Part shown: one piece after another, positions 35,729 through 47,151 of the stretch
Layout: every line of letters begins with the position of its first letter
How positions within the stretch are numbered: position 1 is the first letter of the stretch
DNA from: Batkoa obscura
Taxonomy: Eukaryota; Entomophthoromycota; Entomophthoromycetes; Entomophthorales; Batkoaceae
DNA: 64,000 nt
NCBI GenBank assembly: GCA_030770535.1
Contig: JASVEC010000006.1
Location: forward strand, 1,888,826 to 1,952,825
Direction of reading: 5' to 3'
The notes under the pieces: generated by a model
What the model saw: the letters and a program-made list of their open reading frames with translations, nothing else
Told to the model about the DNA's origin: nothing
The model's database searches: none
Translations under genes and position numbers: made by a program

Positions 35729-36370
35729 TTAATCATTTAAAAAATTAACAACTAAAGTTAGTTTATATTGATTTGAATGATTGGTTAAAATCATCTTTCA
35801 ATATTAGCTAACATCTAATAAATTGCATAGTTATAGCTCAAAAACAATAGTAAGCTCAAAAAATAAATATTATATATCAAAATATTTTATTATAGACAAA
35901 AATGTAAAAATCTTAACTATATAATAAAAGCAACACTAAAAATAAAACAATAATGTGCAAAAATAATAATAAACAATTAATAAAAACTCTATCATTGTTA
36001 ACTTGATTAGAACTTATTTAATGAATGTTTCCAAATTTTGTCTTAAAGAATCTCCTCTTAATGAATATGTTGATAATTATTAACAATATTGAAACTTATA
36101 TTCTACAAAATTGTTGAAATTTAATGTCCACCATTTTCTAAATCTTTAGTTTCCTTAATAAATTCCTTTACTTTTCTACTTGAGTCATCTTTTTCAATTT
36201 TACATTACATTATATCAGTCTTAAAATTAAAGCTAAAAACATTAAATAGAATAAATTTCATCATAAATTCAGATTGAAATTGTGTGGTTGCTTTAAATAA
36301 ATTACCGTTATTTTATCTTTTTTAATTTATTATCTCCATAGAGATATAATTTATATTGTAATTAATATTT
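35729..36370. other. Intergenic, AT-rich
   Basis: Separates two genes on the same strand. A short less-AT patch near 36120-36210 gives no continuous frame. Confidence 0.5.
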
Positions 36371-36753
36371 TTAACGGAGACGACGAGCTTCACGTTCGGA
36401 CTCAAGAAGGGTTAAGATATCGTTTTCACGGACTGGGCCCTTTACGTTACGGATGATGGAACGGGATGGATCATCAATAAATTCAACACGAACTTGGGTT
36501 ACACCACCACGGGAACCAGTACGACCAAGTACTTTTACAACACGAGCAAGTTTGATTGGGGCTTGTTTAGAATCCTATTTGATTACCTATGTTTAGTTTA
36601 CATTTTTAATTATTTGAATTTTAATATTCTTTAAGCATTAATATGTATATTTGAAAATTGTATTATATCCTTCATTTATTTAACATCAAAAGTATAAGAT
36701 GGATGTGTCTGTTTTAATATATTTAATTCGAGTTAATCTAAAGTACATACCAT
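36371..36753 (-). CDS. RPS28: 40S ribosomal protein eS28
   Basis: Small-subunit ribosomal protein near the mRNA exit channel. The coding exon (36574-36371) gives [20 protein letters not shown], then [12 protein letters not shown] and a terminal EREARRLR, nearly invariant across eukaryotes. The start codon is not contiguous. The best model places ATG alone at 36753-36751, followed by a canonical GTATGT donor and a 176-nt intron ending AAATAG. That gives a 68-residue protein, the normal length. The intron is about four times longer than others in the window, as often seen for fungal ribosomal-protein genes. Codon use is biased to GGT, CGT, GTT and AAC, as in highly expressed genes. Confidence 0.93.
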
Positions 36754-37293
36754 ATTGTTAGAAGGAGAGACTTCTTAAAATTTGAGTCGAAAAGGAAGGT
36801 GAATCATAACTATGACTCAAATTAATGTGATCTTAAAATTATACCAATCATTAATGATATTTAGTTAAAATTGCAACAAAATAAGCAATTTTTAAAATTT
36901 AAATTAAAACACAGTATTACAATCAAATATTATAAAAGTATTTAGACTATGAAAGACGTTTAGTTAATCGAAAAATCTTTTACTTTTTTAAATAATATTT
37001 GTTGTAATAATAATATGTAATTTTAAACATTATAGTTATTAAATTTAAAGTATTATAATATGAATAAATATGTAAAAAATAAAAAATGTTTACAGTTAAA
37101 TTTGGCTACTTTATATTAAACTAGTAACAACATTTTGATAATGAAGTGTATATTTGATTTTTAATACCAACATTAATTATTTTCTGATTTGAATATATAC
37201 ACAACTAATATTTTATCAGTAAAAATTGAATTGCCCCTATACAAATAAAACAACAAATATTGTTAATACTGCAAAATTAACCATATCGACACA
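36754..37293. promoter_or_regulatory. Upstream region of RPS28
   Basis: The RPS28 promoter must lie here, next to the 3' end of the broken 7TM gene. A purine-rich patch (GAAGGAGAGACTTCTTAAAA) occurs within 40 bp of the ATG. No other element recognised. Confidence 0.4.
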
Positions 37294-38273
37294 CTACCAA
37301 CATTTAACATGACCTAACGCCTTTTTTGTTTCTTTTGAAATACTTGCGTATAATACCAAAAGGACTATTGAATTAACTAGAATCCCGATGACAAACAATA
37401 TATATCCAACCTGTGCAAAGATGAGTTTTGTACTATCTGCTCTTTTCCTCTCATAATAAAATGAAATTCCTGACAATTGAAATAAAACTGAACTAGACAT
37501 ACAAAAAACACACGGGGATGTATTTTTTCCAAAAATTTTACTCAATCTTTCCACTCAAATAGTGCTTAAAAAATAGAAAAAATGACGGAGCCGAAAAAAA
37601 CGTCTCCATACATTGCTAATACTGCATATATCTTACTTAAAGCTGAATTAAACTTTGAATTTCGCTTATTTTTTATGATAAAATCTACTGTAATTATTTC
37701 AACAAAGTTCTTCATAGTATCTAACTTCTTTATTAACTTATAATAGGGAAATAATATTATTAAAACACCAATAAAAAAACTTGACAACAAATGATAGTAT
37801 GCAATTGAACCGATGATCGTTTTATCTATAGATAATACACATACTAATCCTGATGAATCTGAAGCCATTACATTCAGAACTGCACTAATTAATAAAAATA
37901 GCATCATAGATAAAGTATTTGTATATAATATAACATTCACATATAATGGTAACTTAACTTTTGATACTTTGTTTAATCTTTCTGCAGCTAGAAATGCATT
38001 TAGTTGAACTTGAAAACAATAAGAAACTAAGTATTTGACAACCCACTACTATGCTATTTAACTTTACTTTATATATAAGATAGTAAATATTATCTATTGC
38101 TGTTACCAAAGGTAAAATGTACTCTACTGCAGCTATTGCTGTTATTAACTTTAAATCATTTTTTAGTGGTTTGATATGTGAAAAAATATATATTAAAAAT
38201 GAGTTTATAACTAATATAATCATTGTAATATATAGATGAGGTAGATAGAAACTGACAAATTTATCGTACCCAT
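37294..38273 (-). pseudogene. Broken seven-transmembrane gene, copy 4, interrupted by a MITE
   Basis: Reading minus, the remains follow the 7TM scaffold of the gene at 24578: MGTINLSVS, then NSFLIYIFSHIKPLKNDLK, VVGCQILSF, LNAFLAAERL, SSGLVCVLS, TM5 and loop 3, then IGILVNSIVLLVLYASISKE and HVKCW. Two frameshifts lie upstream (one near codon 17, about 38224; one at the start of TM3, about 38010). MITE copy 8 (37513-37608) splits TM6. The gene is therefore non-functional, but sequence loss is minor, so inactivation is fairly recent. Confidence 0.85.
37513..37608 (+). mobile_element. MITE copy 8, inserted in a 7TM gene
   Basis: Starts CGGGGATGTATTTTTT, ends CGTCTCCA; right flank TA, left flank CA. 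It interrupts TM6 of the receptor-like pseudogene. Confidence 0.88.
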
Positions 38274-39944
38274 TTCAAATGTAATATTTAATTTAAAAAA
38301 GGATATGATGGAAAGTTATTATTAAAAATAGCAAGATAAGTTGCTTGTATAGCATATAATAAATTTTAAGGATAGCCGAATATGTTTCTTTATGTGTATC
38401 TAAATTATTCAAAAGTTAATAGAATCAATTGCTTAAAAAGTTTGACTTCAATCCATGTGTTTTCTTAACAATTGTTTAAAGAACATCTAGGATGCAAATC
38501 CAATATTTATCACAATCACTTAAGTAACATCATTTAATTTGTATAATACGAGCATGTCTTTTTGAAGAATTTTACAAAATCCACTTAATGGGGATGTTTT
38601 TTGGTTTCATCACTTTTTCCATTTTTCATGTGCTATTTGAGTGGAAAGATTGTTAGTAAAATTCTTGAACAAAAAAATACATCCCTTAATAATGCTTCAA
38701 AAATGGTTAAAAAAAGCAAGCTAAAAACCTGAGTATATACAGCTGTTAAATTTCACTTATGCAGTGCTAACTGCTCATTCTAGAACAAAATAACTAATAA
38801 TCAAGCTGTGAATCAACATAGACATACAAACCATTGTTTATAAAGATTACCGCTAACCGCTGCACAATTGAGTTTAACAGTTGTAAAAACCTACTTAAAG
38901 CCTACTTTATCATTAAATTCTGAATCTTACTGAATTTCGTTTTTTCTTTGATTAGGTTACCCATTTAGCTTAGACAATCAACATCTCACTGAGACAGGTC
39001 AATTGCTTTGAAAATGTTACATAGTCGCTTTTCATAGTTCTCCTAATAAAACATTTTATAGAACATATAAAGCACAAACTATAACATAGTCATTTTACCA
39101 AAACCACATTTTTTAATTGTATATAACACTTTATATCTTGATTAATATAAATAATGATCGCTAATGATATAAAAGTTTAGTAAAGTAATAAATTTTATGT
39201 AAAAATACGACAAATAAATATTAAAAATAACTTTTATTTATTTATAATTAGTATAACAAATATAATTTATTTTGTATTTTTAACATAATATGAAATTTTT
39301 AGACGTTTGTTAACCATGTTAAATACTTCCGACACTTTCTACTAAAAGGTACGTTTGTATTGTACATAATTTGAAACAAAACTATAAAGATGATGAATGT
39401 TTTTATTTTCTTGATAAAAGTAGCAGTGTAAAACGATTTTAAAATATTAAAGCCATTTAACAAATCTTTCATCTTTTTCAAGCTAATTTTTTATTACATA
39501 TTGTGTTATAATATATTATAATTAATTATTATTTAGCAATTGAAAATGAATATACTTTCATGATTAATTATTTATCATTGTTTAAATCATTTAAATTTAA
39601 TAAGTTTTTAAATTAAAAATAATTATATATATTGTATATAATGTAACAATAATATAATCACTTTTAATTTTATTTAGTATTATTTTTTACTATAATTAAT
39701 AAAATTTCAGAAAATAAGCTTTATTGTTAAAAAGTAGGTTTAGCAAATTTGTTTGCTATTACTAGTAATTTTAATCGACTTTTGAACTTTGGTTTCAACT
39801 TAAAAAAGGATTAACAATTTAAAACCACTATTAATATAAAAAAATTACTAAGAATAGCAGGGATGTACCTAAATATAAGTTGAAGAGAGAATGATATAAA
39901 TAATAAGATAAGTCATTTGTTTATTTATTTATTATATTCCATCC
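38274..39944. other. Intergenic, very AT-rich, one inverted MITE
   Basis: About 1.7 kb. Holds MITE copy 9 at 38589-38686. Otherwise nothing beyond A/T runs. Confidence 0.6.
38589..38686 (-). mobile_element. MITE copy 9 (about 100-bp TA family)
   Basis: Reverse orientation: TGGGGATGTTTTTTGG on the left, ATACATCCC on the right. The target here reads TTAA on both sides, compatible with TA. Confidence 0.85.
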
Positions 39945-40430
39945 ATGCGACCAAACTCTTTGAATTTATCTTTAAATAAGCTAGCAAAAAAAGGAAGTAG
40001 AAATCCGAAAAATTTAAACTTACAATTATCACCATCTGTTTCTTCTCTTAACTTACAAAAGCAAAGTTCAACAGAAAAAGGATACTCTCCAGCTTTGAAG
40101 CTTAATAATTCACCATTTGAAAATAAAAGATTAGACTCCCCTATTTTACCTCCTAACTCCCCTTTGATTATAAGATTAAGAAATATAAGCTTAACTTCGC
40201 CACAAGGGAATGAAAGAGATATGGATACTGGATATGATTCTGGGTTTAATTCACCAATACCGTTATCGCCTTGGGCTACAGAAAATTTAATTACTAGTCT
40301 AGAAAACTTTTCTCTAGTAAATAATACTGTTAGTTCACCACAGCCATGGCATAACTCAGTTACTTCCTTAAGTAGCATACTACCTCAACAAAGTCCAAGT
40401 ATGGATATTAAAAAGGAGAATGAAAGCTAA
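39945..40430 (+). CDS. Ser/Pro/Asn-rich protein with many SP motifs, unknown
   Basis: Single-exon frame of 161 residues. It contains at least ten Ser-Pro or Ser-Pro-like sites (for example GYSPALKLNNSPFE, LTSPQG and PLSPWATENL) on a basic N-terminal half. That is the composition of a proline-directed-kinase substrate. A short hydrophobic patch, LITSLENFSLV, could be a binding motif. No fold or family is recognised. The ATG sits in a favourable context (TCCATCCATGC). It converges on the Ybp/glomulin-like gene with about 30 bp between stop codons. A regulatory role is inferred from composition only. Confidence 0.65.
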   Translation: MRPNSLNLSLNKLAKKGSRNPKNLNLQLSPSVSSLNLQKQSSTEKGYSPALKLNNSPFENKRLDSPILPPNSPLIIRLRNISLTSPQGNERDMDTGYDSGFNSPIPLSPWATENLITSLENFSLVNNTVSSPQPWHNSVTSLSSILPQQSPSMDIKKENES

Positions 40431-40460
40431 GCTATATTAAATAAATATTTTATACTCAAA

Positions 40461-42629
40461 TCATTTTATTAATTTTATAAATTCAAAGATATTATTTAAA
40501 GTATCATTAAGATATAGTACAATTAGTTTATCGTCTTCATTTATCTAAGTAATAACAATATTAATAATAAACATCGAGACAAAATAGTTAACTTACATTA
40601 TCCATAATAATAGTCAGATACTGCTTTAATGGCCCTAAAAAATTTACTTCAAGTTCGTCTATAATATGTTTAAAAGAGTAATCCTATAATTACAATAGTT
40701 AATTATATAAAAAAGTAATATCAATAGCCATTATTTACTAATTTTTTCTTTTCTTTTAACATTAAAGTTACTTTTATAAAATTGAGAAGCTTTACTAAAA
40801 GTTTATTATTTTGTTTTACGTATCCTACAGCAAGTACTAACTCATCATTAGTTACAGAGCCATAAGTTAAAATTGGTGGCAAAAGTTGACGAAAATCAAA
40901 TAATAAAGGTAAATAAGCTGCCCATAAACTAGTCTTAGCGAAGTTAGTTGTTTTATTGATATTTGCATCCTCAACAACGTTAATTTGTAATAAATCAACT
41001 AACATTTCAAGTGCATTTGATATCAAATTGGGTTTTGAATAAAATACAACCAAGTTTAAAATAATATTAAATTTATTACTATCATTTAAATTGAATAATA
41101 AATTTTGCAATATTTTATACATTACAAATCGAAGTTTAGGATTTGGGCAATTAATTACACTATCTGTCCATATTTTTATAACTTGCTCTGTATTGCCATT
41201 TAAATTAATTGCACTTATTTCAAAACAATTTAATAAAATATAGCTTATGTAATCCAGGTAGACTATTGAAACACTATTTATACTCGATAATGTAGATATT
41301 ACTGAATTTATACTTAGAATTTCTTTTATAGTCATTATGTTATTTATTTCGATAGTTGTAACTATATAATATAAATAGCCTAATAAACCAAGAGGTTCAT
41401 CCATCAATTTAAAGTCAATAAGATAGGGTTGTGCATTATTAACAATGTTAGCTAATAATATAGCGCAAGTGTCAAAAGACAGTTTTTGGATATTTATATA
41501 AAATCTTTTTTTTTGCTCTAATTCATCACTAATGTTATTATTTAATGTGTTATTGTTGTTTCGAATAATATTGTATTTTGGGTGTTTATTATAAAAATAA
41601 TTCACTGAAATTAAATTATCTTCGTTATGATCAGAATAAAGTGAGTAAATATTAAACATGCTATTAATACTTAAGGTGAATCTTAGACTAGGGAGTAATA
41701 CTAAAATTAAGGAATCTTTATCCATAATCTTTAAATGCTTAACTAAATGTTCATTTTTCATTAATTTTGCTATTTCTAAACTGTTTACTATAATGCTTTC
41801 AAATCTTGTTGAAGCAATGCTTACATCTTCCTCTTGTTCACTTATTTGTTTAAACAGATTGATTATTTGTAATATGTCACTAAAAACAGGCTCTAAATAC
41901 AATGGTATTACACTTGCTTTGGTTGTTTTGAGTACAATTTTCAAAAGCACAGAGTTAAGTTTAATCAATAAAAAATCACACCAGGCTACAATTTTTATAT
42001 AATCGATCGTCTCGTTATTATTGCTTTCTTGATAGATTTGTCCATATTCTGTTTTAACAACTTGATCTAGATAACTTATTACCTTATGTAAATGTTGAAT
42101 TAGAACGGAATGGCTTTCTTTTGGAGAAAGTTGATTTAGTAATAAATTTGCTATAATCCGTTCCACTCTATCTTCTATTTTTACTATCAACTGATTCATC
42201 TTATCTTTATCCTCAATCTGGCCTTGTTGTAAATATAAGTAAAAACATAACTCATAATAAATAAAACTAGATTCCCATATTATATGCTCAGCTAAAAATT
42301 GTCTTAATTTATACTCTTTAGTTTCGGTCTGATCTTGATTTGACAAAAATGTATATTGAAATTGTAATAAATCTAATAGCTCACTTAATAGCTGATTGCT
42401 GATAGTTGGTTTATTTTTATATTCTGAAATTATATTTATAAATAGCTGATAATAATTTAAAAAATGCTCGTTAGAAATTAAGTCGCAGAATTGAATATCA
42501 TCAAATTCTATTGAATCTAGTTCCTTAATAGATCAATGTTATTTTACCATACTATTATTCTACTCTATTTACCTTAACAAGTTTATCTTCAAATTCGACT
42601 AATCTTTCTTTATAGTTATTTAAATCCAT
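40461..42629 (-). CDS. Alpha-helical repeat protein, Ybp/glomulin/ALF4-like
   Basis: Four exons (42629-42573, 42523-40739, 40683-40597, 40544-40461; introns 49, 55 and 52 nt) give 670 residues. The long frame seems to end at 40721, but a GTAAAT donor just before that stop leads to two more in-frame exons. The protein is almost wholly helical and Leu/Ile/Asn-rich. Blocks such as DEPLGLLGYLYYI, CPNPKLRFVMYKILQNLL and NALEMLVDLLQIN resemble the Yap1-binding/glomulin/ALF4 family, involved in the oxidative-stress response or cullin regulation, and the length is close to yeast Ybp1. The match is by pattern only. It shares a 77-bp divergent promoter with FEX. Confidence 0.55.
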
Positions 42630-42706
42630 TTGTAAAAAGGAAAGAGAAGTGAAACGTTTCAATTCAACTTTGCTAAAAATCAAAATCTGAATTTTATCTT
42701 TTTAAC
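42630..42706. promoter_or_regulatory. 77-bp bidirectional promoter
   Basis: The start codons of the Ybp/glomulin-like gene and the fluoride exporter are only 77 bp apart and point away from each other. Both promoters and 5' leaders must overlap here. GTGAAACGTTTCAA (42651-42664) contains the palindrome GAAACGTTTC. Confidence 0.6.
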
Positions 42707-43746
42707 ATGAGTTTAGAATCTGATTTAACTTCTGATTTTGCAATAACAACTACTTCTAACAATAACATTAGTAACATAGAATATGAAGAAAGACTATTAC
42801 CAACGTTAACATTTATAACTTATACTTCAATAATTGGCATGTTTATTCGATTGGGTTTAAACGCTTTATTTACATACCAAAACCAGATTGTTATTCCATT
42901 ACTGTATACTCAATTCGTCGGTTGTATGGTATTAGGTCTTATTACTCCCTTAAAAGCACATATAGTTTCAAAGTAGTTTTTAGTAATACAAATATTAGCG
43001 ATCATATTTTTAAAAAAATATTTATTTATAGACATCCTTCGCTTTATAGTTCTATTTCTAGTGGGTTATGTGGTTCTATTACTACGTTTTCTTCATGGAA
43101 TTTAGCAGCTTTTGAAGAGCTATCTTTTTTATATACAAAGCCTTCATCAGTTATAACACCAACTCAAAGTCGTATTTTAGGATTTATTTCCCAAATCTTA
43201 GTAACAGTTTCAATAAGTTATTTTGGTTTTAAAAGTGGAGAAGCACTTAGCAAAGCCATTTCATTGGAAAATAAGCTTTATATACTTAAATTACAATGCC
43301 TAAAATTAAACAATATTTTAAGTATAAAATACACTGATTTAATTGTAAAAGAAGCAGTTCATTTTATCATATTTTCTTTATTCCCTATTCTTTTATTGTT
43401 TTTTACTTCTTATTTTTCAAGTGCTGGAAGATTTGCTTTAAGTGCTGGTTTTGCTCCATTAGGTGCTTATGTTCGGTATTTGCTATCAAGGTTAAATGTT
43501 AAATATCCACGTTTTCCAATAGGAACTTTGGTTGCGAATTTAAGTGCATCTGCTATATTAGCTATTGTAACTTATTTTTTATCTTTTTCAGTCGATAATA
43601 CAATCCATAATGGCTTATCTACTATATCATGTATCTCACTTTATAGTATTTCGGATGGATTTTGTGGATGCCTTTCGACCGTATCGACATTTATAGTAAT
43701 ATACTTATATTCTATTAAGTATGATGATACTAATAGTTATTTATAG
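42707..43746 (+). CDS. FEX1: Fluoride export protein, two-domain CrcB/Fluc type
   Basis: Plasma-membrane fluoride channel that expels toxic F-. Two exons (42707-42972 and 43032-43746; 59-nt intron) join to give 326 residues. The protein is an internal duplication of the bacterial CrcB domain, as in other eukaryotes. Domain 1 has FIRLGLNALF, FVGCMVLGL and GLCGSITTFSSW; domain 2 has GAYVRYLLSRL, GTLVANLSAS and GFCGCLSTVSTF. These TFS/TVST motifs with the preceding Gly-Cys-Gly mark the pore-lining break and central Na+ site. Two charged loops join the halves. Start chosen as the first ATG downstream of the shared promoter. Confidence 0.93.
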
Positions 43747-44056
43747 AGCGAATTGAGTGCTTTTAAAAGTATCAAACTTAAGTTGAGATATTTCTTAATT
43801 TCAATTATTTGGAGTCAACTTCTGTTTGTATTGTTTCTATTGATTCCATTATTAGTTGTAAAAAACAAGGATAATACTTATTTTGTTATTTCACAATGTT
43901 AATAAAAAACATTTGTTTTTAAGTTAATTTAAACCATGTTAGATTTAAAAATTAAAATTTGAATCAGGTGATTTATTAAACACATGATTATATCTAGAGA
44001 TAATCAGTATATATACTATAACTTTGATTTTGTATAAAAAACAAAATTTAAAATTA
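43747..44056. other. Tandem intergenic spacer
   Basis: About 310 bp between two plus-strand genes; AT-rich, holding the 3' UTR and the next promoter. No element recognised. Confidence 0.5.
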
Positions 44057-45644
44057 ATGGTATTGAGTGTAGTTAGGGTAGCTATTATAGGTTGTGGAAA
44101 TAGGTATTTTATTAAATATGGAGGATTAATAATAAAATATCAATACTAATAGGGGTTCGATATATGCCAACTATGCTTTGAGCTATCCTGAAGAATTGAA
44201 AGTAGTAGCAGTGGCAGATCCTAACAAAATAAGAAGAGAAAATTTAGCCAACTTACATGATATTGAGGATGATAAATATATTGTTAATGATTGGAGAGTG
44301 TTAGTAGATTACCCAAAGTTTTGTGACGCGGTTATTATTGCTACCCAAGACCAAGATCATGTTGAGCCAACAGTAGCATTTTCAAACTTAAAATATCATA
44401 TTTTATTAGAAAAGCCAATGTCAAATGATCTAAAAGAATGTGAAATGATCTACGACACTATTGACAAAAATAATGTACTATTTGCAGTTGGGCATGTATT
44501 AAGATATACACCTATCAATACTAAAATCATGGAGTTAATACTTTCAGGCGAAATCGGTAATATAACTTCTATTCAACATTTAGAGCCAGTGGGTTATCAT
44601 CATTTTGCACATTCATTTGTAAGAGGAAATTGGAGAAATCAAAAGGAGTCTTCCTTTGTTTTAATGGCAAAGTGTTGCCACGATATTGACTTATTAACTC
44701 ATTATCTTAATGGTCGTAGATGGAACAAAGTATCTTCTTTTGGAAATTTATTTCACTTCAAAAAACAAAATAAGCCACTTGAGGCTGGGGATAGTAAAGT
44801 CTGTTTAGAATGTCCAATTAAAAACACGTGTGCTGCTTCTGCTAAGTCTATTTATTTAGATACTTTTGAGACTAAGGACAAAACGAATTATTGGATGTTA
44901 GATAGAATAACTGACATTATAGGTATTTTATTATTATTACTATTATACTATACTAATTATTATTAAATTATTAGATATTGAAAACATAACTAACGTATTG
45001 AAGAATGGTCCTTATGGAAGATGTGTTTATGAATGTGATAATGATGTTTGTGATAATCAAGTAAGTAATTCGTTATAGTTATTGATATTCTGTAAAGATT
45101 TTATTAACAATTAAGGTAGTAAATATTGAGTTTGAAGGTGGGGTTAATGTATCATTTATGATGGCAGCATTTACTGAATTAATGTGTAAAAGAAAAGTAT
45201 TTTTATTTTAATTTACAATGATAATACATAATATATTTTAGACCACCATTTTTGGGGATAAAGGTGAATTAATTAGTGATGGTGGCAACCTGATTACTGT
45301 TTATAACTTTTTAACAAAAGAAAGAAAAGAATATGATTTAAGTGATCGGATGACTGGGCTTGGTGCTTCAGGACATGGTAATTTAATTAAAATGACGCCA
45401 TAGTTATTAGTTAATTATTTGAAAGGTGGTGGTGACTTTTCATTAGTTAAAGCATTTGTTAACTCTATAAGGCATAATGATTCTAGCTATATTTTATGTG
45501 ATGCTAAACAAGCTCTAGGTAGTTTAAGAAATTGTTATCATTAATAATATTTAATAATCCTTCATAGATTCGCATAAATTAGTGTTTGCAGCTGAAGAAT
45601 CTAGATTGACTGATAAAGTGATCTATTATAGTTCGTTCAACTAA
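44057..45644 (+). CDS. Gfo/Idh/MocA-family oxidoreductase
   Basis: NAD(P)-dependent dehydrogenase of sugars, inositols or related substrates. Multiple exons with introns of about 34-60 nt can be followed: 44057-44103, 44153 to about 44928, then short exons to a TAA at 45642-45644. The Rossmann start is VAIIGCGNRGSIYA. LLEKPMS is the conserved EKP, and CCHDIDLLTHYL carries the catalytic His-Asp. VLRYTP and ALDSHKLVFAAEES near the end are typical. A Cys cluster, CLECPIKNTC, follows the catalytic block, as in a subset of the family, and might bind metal. The frame that runs on past 44928 with poly-Leu/Tyr is an unspliced intron. The substrate cannot be named. Confidence 0.87.
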
Positions 45645-45879
45645 ATAAAAATAAACATCTGCTTAATTATTCAATTATTACTATTATTATACCTTATAAA
45701 TATTAAATTATATAGTAGTACTTTCAATTATCTTTACCTTGATATTATAACTTTAAAAATAATAAGCTATTAAAAATAAACATAATGAAGAAATAAGATT
45801 ATAAAATTTATTAAAACAATTAAAATTTAATTCATCTAAACAAAACCCCTTACTTTGATAATTCTATGCTAGTCATAGT

Positions 45880-47151
45880 TTAATTTGATGGTCTTTCCGG
45901 CAAATGACTTGTTTGGTCACCATTGTTTATTAATTCAGTATCTTGATTTGATAACTGTGCTGTAACTTGGTTAATTTGATCCTCATTAGTATTTGGTTGA
46001 GCTGCTTCATCACCTCCTTGAGCATCTGCAGTACGTTCTATACACCAATATCTATGTCCTTCTGTCCATGCACGAGATTGACATGTCTTTGAACAATATT
46101 TGGCTTTTCTACACCTTCTGCATTTAGCAAACTCACGCGGACAAGTTTCCCATTTACCACATGACATAAACGCGCAACGGCGAAGGCCTCCTCTAGCTTC
46201 ATCTTTACGGCAAGCATTACGCATTATTATACCAGACCAATGTTGGACTTGAGTTGCATTCACTCTTGAGGTAAACATTTCCACTAATTGAAAAACGTTT
46301 ACAGGTTCATACCCAGTATGCAAAATTTGCCTTAAGTTAGGGTATTTAGATAAGTAAGCCAAAAGTTGTAAAGAAAGTAAAATATCTTCTTCCCTATACA
46401 ATACTTTATCTAACCACTCAGGTGGACTGTTGTTATTAATTTCTTCGTTTTCACTTTCATACCCAGTCATTATCTCATCATTTTCTTCAGCAGATAAAGT
46501 GATGTTATTTGTGTTTTCTGATGAACTTCTTTCATTTTCTTCTGGAATAAATAATCCCAAGTTTTGATTATTATTTTGACTATTGTTATTATTGTTGTTG
46601 GATAATATGAACGAAGATGAATTTTGCTCTGAGTTTAAGTTGGGCATTATTAAATTTAAAGCCGAGTCTGAATTTGAGTTTGAATTCCTTATAAATGCTA
46701 GTTCTCTGCTATTATTAATGGTATTATTTTTTTTATTTTTCAAGTTGTACAATTCATTTTGATTTTTTATATTCATTAGAGAATTTAAAAAAGTATCTAA
46801 TATATTAATCACTATTGGTATGATACCTGATTCCACTACTCTTTTACGTATATGTTCATTACCCCTAACACCAATATTAACTACACATTGATAAGCCATC
46901 GACCATTTCCATCCAGTTCTTATGTCAATTATTTTTGTTGTATTAAGGATATGTATAAGTTGCTCTAAACCACCGTCTTTAACGATTTGTTCTCTAGCAC
47001 CAGCTGAAGTACTTGTTAAAAATATTAATTGGTTTAATGAATTTAGCAAAGGAATAATAGAAGGGCAATTAATGGAAGCTCGATCATAATAATTTGGAAC
47101 TTGCTTTACAGCTCTGTTTTGAAGTGGGTAGGAAATAGTTGATTCACGCAT
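45880..47151 (-). CDS. MUB1: MYND zinc-finger protein, Mub1/samB family
   Basis: In yeast Mub1 is the adaptor of the Ubr2 ubiquitin ligase that targets the proteasome transcription factor Rpn4; samB in Aspergillus affects morphogenesis. This single-exon protein is 423 residues. The N-terminal armadillo-like region includes YYDRASINC, PLLNSLNQLIFLTS and DGGLEQLIHIL. It is interrupted by a low-complexity Asn/Ser insert (about residues 150-235), then LLSLQLLAYLSKYPNLRQ. The C-terminal MYND finger has all seven Cys and the His: CRRCRKAKYCSKTCQSRAW with EGHRYWC. MRES at the N-terminus matches the family's start. A proteasome subunit gene lies 5 kb away, but no functional grouping is implied. Confidence 0.9.
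   Translation of the reverse strand: MRESTISYPLQNRAVKQVPNYYDRASINCPSIIPLLNSLNQLIFLTSTSAGAREQIVKDGGLEQLIHILNTTKIIDIRTGWKWSMAYQCVVNIGVRGNEHIRKRVVESGIIPIVINILDTFLNSLMNIKNQNELYNLKNKKNNTINNSRELAFIRNSNSNSDSALNLIMPNLNSEQNSSSFILSNNNNNNSQNNNQNLGLFIPEENERSSSENTNNITLSAEENDEIMTGYESENEEINNNSPPEWLDKVLYREEDILLSLQLLAYLSKYPNLRQILHTGYEPVNVFQLVEMFTSRVNATQVQHWSGIIMRNACRKDEARGGLRRCAFMSCGKWETCPREFAKCRRCRKAKYCSKTCQSRAWTEGHRYWCIERTADAQGGDEAAQPNTNEDQINQVTAQLSNQDTELINNGDQTSHLPERPSN

Noticed and set aside
36575-36750. Box C/D snoRNA in the long RPS28 intron
   Set aside because: A TGATG-like run is present but no CTGA D box at a suitable distance.
39932-40378. 148-residue minus frame opposite the SP-rich protein
   Set aside because: The plus-strand frame has a better start and a coherent SP-motif composition; the minus frame looks like its mirror.
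40721-40738. Stop codon at the end of the long frame as the true end of the Ybp/glomulin-like gene
   Set aside because: A canonical donor precedes it and two further exons keep the frame with helical sequence, so the stop is intronic.
44928-44966. Poly-Leu/Tyr C-terminus of the Gfo/Idh/MocA protein
   Set aside because: It is an intron (GTATTTT...ATTAG); the family's C-terminal motifs follow in later exons.
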